Shown: positions 55,601-62,500 of the stretch, in pieces | Layout: the number at the start of each line of letters is the position of its first letter | How positions within the stretch are numbered: the stretch's first letter is position 1 | Assembly (NCBI GenBank): GCA_964036045.1 | Contig: OZ038388.1 | Span: forward strand, 7,854,890 to 7,918,889 | DNA: 64,000 bases | Origin: Eutreptiella sp. 'Long Island Sound 2002' | Lineage: Eukaryota > Euglenozoa > Euglenophyceae > Eutreptiales > Eutreptiaceae | Direction of reading: 5' to 3' | Notes under the pieces: model-generated | Told to the model about the DNA's origin: nothing | The model's database searches: none | The model's input: only the letters and a program-made list of their open reading frames with translations | Program-made: the position numbers and the translations under genes

Positions 55601-58600
55601 CCAATATTGCCTGGACTAGCACTTGTCCGGCCCCTGGCGTGCGTGCCTGGCGGGCTAGCCATAGTACTCTCGAGTACTGGAGGCGCCACATGGGGGAGAC
55701 CCGGTGCCCCGGCACCAGGACCGCCCATAGCACCTCCTTTGCCCGCGAGGTGCGTGTGGGTCCCCACAGTGCGCGGACCGCGGCCAACTCCAGTCGCGCC
55801 ACGTCCCGGAAGCCGACATCTGCTAGCTCCACCCCGTACATCGCCTTGGCGAGGGCCAGCGTCCCAATGGCTACTTCCCGCATGCGGAACGTAGGCAGGC
55901 ACCCCACCCGCCGCAAAATGGTGGTCCCGCGCGCGAACCGCTCCTGGAGCACCGGTCCGGTGCCCTTCTCTGGATCCAGACGCACTCCGATCCCGAGCTG
56001 CTTAAACTCCCGTGCCAGCGGGACCGGCACCCCGTGCAGGGTGACCGGCTGCGCCTGCTGGTCGCTCATCCGCCATGAGCTAGACTTCGCGGCGTTGGCG
56101 CTCTGCCCGGTGTCCGCCAGCCAAACGGCCGTGCGGTCCACGACCGCCTGCGAGTCGGGGACCCCTGGCGCGCCGGGCCGGGGCTCGAGCGTGATGGCCT
56201 GGGTGTCGTCCGCATATCCCAGGGGGCATAAGTCCGCGCGCCCCGGGCCCTGCGTCCGCAGGCGCGGTGAAGGCAGCGGCTGCCCCGGGGCTGCCCGTGC
56301 CTGTTCGAGCAGCGGCGGGAGTGCGGCGGTCGCCACCACGACGTGGCGTCGCATTGTGTCAATTTCCATCTTCCACACCGTGGTGAGGATATTGATCAAA
56401 ATGACGCTGAGCGGGCACCCCTGCAGGATGCCGTTGGTGGCTTGCCACCACGCCCCCAGCGCCCCTGCCAGGCGGAACGCCCGCCGAAGCTGCCGATACA
56501 TGGCCGCCAGGGCGCGCAGCACCCCGTCGTCCATGCCCAACTCGCGGGCGATCCGCAGCACCACCGCTTGCGGGATGAGGTCAAAGCATTTGATATAATC
56601 AAGGCTCAGCCCCTCCAGCCGCCATCCCTTGAGCCGGGCCAGCTCTAGGAGGACCTGCGTGACCGTGGCCGCATCTACGGCCCCCCGCGCCAGGCGGAAC
56701 CCGAAGGCCCGCGGATGGACCCAGGACTCCTGCCACCGCATTACTTCCCACAGACGGGTCCCCGCCCACAGTCTGTAGACCATGGACAGGACCGTCAGCG
56801 GGCGCGTGCCCAATGGCCCCTCCTCCCCTGGCTTGGGGATGAGGGAGGTGTATCCCTGGGCCAATAAGGTGGGCCACCGGCCCACCTCCTCAATCAGCGT
56901 GAGGAGCTGGGCCAGCCAATTCAGCACCCTGTCCGGGAGCGCCCGCAGGTCCTGCAGGCTCCACCCGTCCAGGCCCATGGCCGATGGGCGCATGGCCATG
57001 AGGCGGCGCCTGAGGTACGGCCCTGTCAGCTGCTTGGCCAACATGGGTACGCGATACAGCAGGTGCCCGTACTTCGCCACGAAGGCATCTGGGCAGGGCT
57101 CCGGCCCTTCCGCGTACTTGCGGTTGATGGGCCCCCACGCCGCGCGGACCAGCTCGTCCATCTCCTGGACGTTGGCCCTGGGGGTTCCATCCGGCCGCGC
57201 AATAAACACCACCGGCGGTGAGAACCCCTCCTCCTTGAGCCATCGGTACACTGCACCTGGCTTGGTTCCCCACTCGGCCTGCAGCCAGGATCGCCACGCC
57301 TGCACTCGCTCCCGGTCCTCCCGCTGCACCTGTGTGGCCGCCAGCCTCTTGAGCTGCTCTATGCACTCGTCCAGTGCCGCCGCGGACGGCACGGGCGCCC
57401 CGGCGTTGGCTACCGCCTGCGGCGTCAGCGGAAATCGGGCCAGTTCCGGCATCTGCAACTCGTGCAACCGCTGCACCCGCCGGCGCAGCGCGCACCAGGA
57501 GTGGGACGTGCTCTCCCCCCTCCCCCGCACCCTGTCGGCCGGCCGTTGTGGGGGGTGCGCTTGCCGCCGCAACGAGCGCGCCGCCCCCTGCGCGGCGTGT
57601 ATGCGGGCCAGTACCGACGTCTTCGGCCCTCCGCCTGCCCGCATCTGCTTGGGGCATTGCCGCACCTCGCGGATCAAGGCCGCCGTGCCCCGCCCCCGTG
57701 GCAGGGCCATCGGTGCCACCGGCAGTGGGTGCGCCTGGTCGACGTCCTCGGGCTGCAGGGTGGGCACCGACAGCGCCAGGAGGGACTCCTCTGCCGCCCA
57801 CGTCCAGTAGGACCACAACGCGTCCACCTCCTGCAACGCTAGCAACCGGTCCCAGTCCGGTTGCAGCGGCGCCGTCAGCCGCTCTTCCAGCTCCATCCGC
57901 AAGACTGATTCCCTCTTGGGCACCTCCACTGGCCGGGGGCGCACCGCTCGGACCAAGCGCTGCGCGGCCCGCTCCATGGCCAAGGTGAACACCACCGGGA
58001 GGTGTCCCGGGATACCCGTGCCGGGCAGCGCCGCGACGTCCGTGACCATGGCCGCCACGCGCGGGTCTGCAAGGACCCCGTCTATGCGGGTGCCCGGGTG
58101 CACCCCCTGCCTGTGGTAGGAGCACTGCAGGGGACGCCCTGTGCCTGTGGCAAAGGCGGCGTCCACGTCCACGAGCCGCTGCGTCAGCAGGTGCCCCAGG
58201 ACCACTGGCGGCAATGCCCCCAGCTCCCCCAAGGGGAAATTGAAATCCCCCCCGACGACAAATGGGGCATTCCCCAGCCTTGCCGCGTACTGGAGTACGG
58301 AGTCCCACAACCCCGCATTGAGCTCCGGGTCGCCCGGCACTCCATATACACACAGCACATGCAGCACGGTGCTGCCCGTTCGCACGGCGACGCGCACATG
58401 CAGGAACCTCGCTGACAGCCACAGGTCCCACGCCAACGGGTCCGCCTGCCTGGTTTTCGGCAGCTTTGCCGCCTCCGCCGCGTGCCCGTCGCGCACGAGC
58501 ACCGCGACGCCCCCCTCCGGAACGTCCCAGATCCCCCGTCCCCGCGTCTCCAGGGGCGCCCCCCAGAACACAATCCACCCCCGCTGGTGCAGCGCCCCCC

Positions 58601-59508
58601 GGAGCACCCGCTGCCCTGACGCAGACAGCTTGGTCTCCTGGACCAAAATGACGTCCACGTCCCACGACGTCACCTCATCCATGTGTAGACGCAGCGACGT
58701 CGTGTTGACGATGGCCGTCCGCAGCGGCCCCGGGTGGGGGTGGACGTCGCCGCTCAGCAGCGTTTTCAGCCCCGCGGCGTCACGCGCACGGTATACCCTG
58801 TCCGCCCCACACCCTCCTGTGCAGGTCGGGGCAGGGGCCTGCCCAGACCGTACCCCCGCAACGGTCAGGGCTGGGGTCTGCCAAGACTGGACCCCTGCCC
58901 TGGCCAGGGTCGGGGCCTGCCAAGACTGGGCCCCATGGATGACCACCTAAAGGAGGGGGATAGAGTGGGTAGAGTAGTCCGAATGCCGGAACGGGGGGCT
59001 GGAGAGAATGAGAGATAAGAGAGTGAGAGTGAGAGAGAGAGAGAGAGTCTGTGTGTGAGTGCCGCCCAATCAATTCCCATCATGCTGAAACTGCTAGGTT
59101 CAACAACTGTGTGTGTGTGTGTGTGTGTGCTCTGTACTATTAACGAGGGAGACCCATGTTTGACTACGTGCTGAGATAGGATTCCCGAAGTGTACACCCG
59201 AGTGTGTACCTTATTGGTCTGCCTGTTCTCTGCGGTCAAAAAGTCAGAACCTCTGAGCCGACATGCTTATGTTATTTCCGTGGAAGCTCTCCCGTGCTCT
59301 GCGCCAAACAGAAGTCGGCTGACGCGTTCCGGCTCTCCCTCCCCCATCATCATCTCGCATGGCTGCGGGGCGGGGGGGGGGAAGGGGGGCATGGTGGCTT
59401 GGGTCTCCGTCGTTTTGGGGCGGGCGGCGTGGCTGGTATGTGCAGGAAGCGCGCATGCTCCATGTGTGTGCGTGCTAGGCTGCGAGCGGTGCGCAGCCGC
59501 TTAGCGGG

Positions 59509-59552
<44 letters not shown>

Positions 59553-62500
59553 TGGTACTACTGTTTTTACCAGGTCTTCCCGGTTGGACCTGTATGGCCA
59601 CACTGGCATCCTCGGGTCGGGTCGCTCCCCATCATAGCAGGCCTTCGGTGCAGACCAGGGGGCGGGCCACGACCGTCTACGGATGGCCCCGTGCACGGCG
59701 TGTCCTCACGGTGGCCCCGGGGCACTACGGTCAACGGCTGTCAGGCCAGGGCACGATGCACGGGGGGGGCAACTACAATCAGTCCGGATGCGACCCACCC
59801 CCCAGCTATCTGTTCAAACTTGGGGGGGGGAGGGGGTCCGCAGGAGGGGGTACTGGCAGCTCAGCCGGGGGGGGGGGGGTCCCAAGGGTGTGTTGGGGGG
59901 GGGGGGGGGCTGCGCGCGACCCACTACTACCACATGCATACTTCAAGGGTGTGTGTGTGTCTGGGTGCATGGGGGTATAGAGGTATGTATGCGATAGTAG
60001 CGATTTCTCGGTTTTGCCAGGAAGAAAGTCTTAGGGGTCTTAAGGACCAAAGGCATAGTACCCCTTTCAACTAAGCATGGGACAAAATATTTGGCGCCGT
60101 TGGCGCCATGGCCCCCGCACCGCTATCTTTCAAAACTCGGGGGGCGGGGGGCCTCAATATGGTCAGGTTGCAGTGTCCGCATTAGGCTCTGGCCGCGCCT
60201 GCCCCGCATACAAAGACCGCCCCCCCCCCCCCCGGCACAATGGTCGTTTTTTTTTTGAAGCTGCAGACCATCAGACAGCCCGAGCAATGACACATCGGGG
60301 GCCTTCACAGACCGTATCCCAAACACCAAACCAAATGGCGCCGATGTGAGCATTTGTGGATCGACGGTGACGGCGTCTCGATACGTCTACATCCCCCTAA
60401 ACCCTCTGATTTGCATGTCTTGTGTTTTGATGGAGGCCATTGTATGTCGTGGCAGATCATGTGCACTCGTTGTTGTGAGAATCCGGGGCCACATGCCGAC
60501 TGCTGCCCCCGCGATACGCGCGGTGTGTGTGACCGGCGCCGTTGTCGATGTCACGAGAGGCATTGGGCACCGCCCATTGTCTGCGATGGAAGGATGGGTC
60601 TCATCTCGGCAGCCCTATCCAAGGCCCGGTGCGCGGGCCCACAGTGCAGGCACCGCGGGTACACGCCCTCAGGCCCACAGCCGGGGACGTGGGGGGGGGG
60701 GGGTGGGCACGGTCTGATCATGGGGAAGGGTGTGCAATCAGGGCTCCGGAGGTGCCAGTGGGGCCTTCCGGTGGGTACACACTGGTGGGGCTTGTCAGAG
60801 GGAAGTTGTCTGCATTGCCCGTCCACAGACGGCGGGGAATGGCACTTTTGCCAGGTGCCACACAATAGCTGCCTCTGCCCCCCGGCGCCGGCGCCGGCGA
60901 TGTTTCATGTTGGGTCTTTCACAAGACCGGAAATTGGGAGGGCGCTCACCCCCACATCTGATGTGGGACGTGTAACACAGGGCCCCGGGGTTGTAAGTGG
61001 GTGTGCGTGTGTGGGCCATAAAGGCTGAGGGAGTAAGGGCGGGGGAAGGGCGGGGGGGGGTGAAGGTCCCATGTGCCACAAGCGCTCCACAAACCCAGTG
61101 TATGGAGTGCACATTGCGCTTGAGCATTGATTCACTATCTTGGCGCCGCCCCCTCTCCTTGCGTTTGGGCGCGGGTCAGCCCATCTCATGCATTTTTGGG
61201 CTCCTTTGTGTGGCCGCTGGAGCCGGGCACAGGGCAGTGCGCCCCCCCCCCCCCCCCAAAAGACGTTCACCCCAGGCCCCCCATGGCAACCGCATCCCCC
61301 CACTCCATCCCTCGGACGATGGGCTGCACACCACAATAATCCGACAGCTGATGCCCGGGAAATGCATCGCACCCCCGTTCTCACACTTCAACAATTTTCA
61401 CGTCAACAGCTCGGCACATTGAGAACAACCAGAGCCAATGCTGTGCATGACATTCGGGCAGGGCGACTTTTGAGCGGGGGTGGGGGGGATTTTGAGGGGG
61501 GAGGGAGGGGGGGGGGTGCCAGCTCCCTCTGAGAGGGAGCAACGGAAGGAGCGACCGAAGGAGAGAGAGAAACAGAGAATGAGAAAGAGAGAGAGAAACA
61601 GAGAAAGAGAAAGGGAGTAGAAACAAGAGAGAGCCAATGTAGGCGGCTCTTGAGGGAAGGTGTATGCAGAAGTCAAGGGCCCATCTGCCAGAGCACACCT
61701 TTTTGGCCCGCAGCTCCAAGAGCCCGTCCTGAGCCCGATCCAAAATGGAAGTCACAATCGGATTGACGGCCTCCGGCTCGGCAGAGCCATGACCTCGTCG
61801 TCCGGCAGCCCCACGGCCCCCTCGGGCGTGTGGGGCAGGCCCAGGCTCGCCGCTCGAGGGGCGCTGCAACGCCTCCACCGCGGGGCGCAGGGCCCCGGCC
61901 AAGTCCGCGGGCCTTGCGGTCAGGATCACCGACACAAAGTCGTCCAGCACCTGCGATGTGCAGGGCAGGAGGACAGGCAGATGGAGGGAGTTGGCGTTGC
62001 ATCGTTCTCAGCATCTCCTTTTGGAAGGGGCACGTGGTTTCTGGTATCATGGACCACATTGATCACGTTGCTGTGGCAAGATTCGCAGTCGCGGGGCCGC
62101 CGGAAGATGGGCCCACGTGCAAGTTCTAACAACAGCCGACATGTCCTTTTGGCCTCTTTGGCACGCCATGGACTTGACCCCTCCCCTCTGGTATCTTGGG
62201 TCTGGGCTTGATCGCCAGGTCACGCTAATGCTTGGGACTAAGTCGGGGTCGTGGCGTCTACAGACAATATGTCAGTTCATGGTCGTGACTTGGTGCACTG
62301 TGGGCCCCGTGCAATGCTGTCAGTGGAGTTCTTGTGCTCCCCTACAAAAGCATGTTATTGATGACCCTTGCATGGGCAGTGGCACAGTCCGATACACAAT
62401 GCGAGAGGCCGGGGGCCGAGCCACCAGAGCACAGGACAACTTCCATGTTGGATGTTCTGTGCTTGGGGCATGCTTGCGATCGCTGGCCTCGCCCGGCCAC

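Larger units (their letters stand above)
52751..58935 (-). mobile_element. Nearly intact LINE (non-LTR retrotransposon)
   Basis: 6.2 kb between long direct repeats, same strand as gene 2. 5' to 3': three 39-bp repeats (58,931-58,815), a 2A-like motif, APE endonuclease, reverse transcriptase, CCHC knuckle, conserved C-terminal domain, then a GC-rich 3' region with an extra reading frame. The 3' end reads GACATTAAAAGCCATCAA with no poly(A). Near the 3' end, TTAGGG/GGGTTAG-like telomeric motifs occur (52,788-52,814). The near identity of the flanking repeats and the open ORF2 point to a recent insertion. No ORF1 precedes ORF2, so the copy may be 5'-truncated. Confidence 0.92.

Noticed and set aside
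55034-57988. Long plus-strand open frames opposite ORF2
   Set aside because: Antisense shadows of a GC-rich coding strand with no domains or splice sites.
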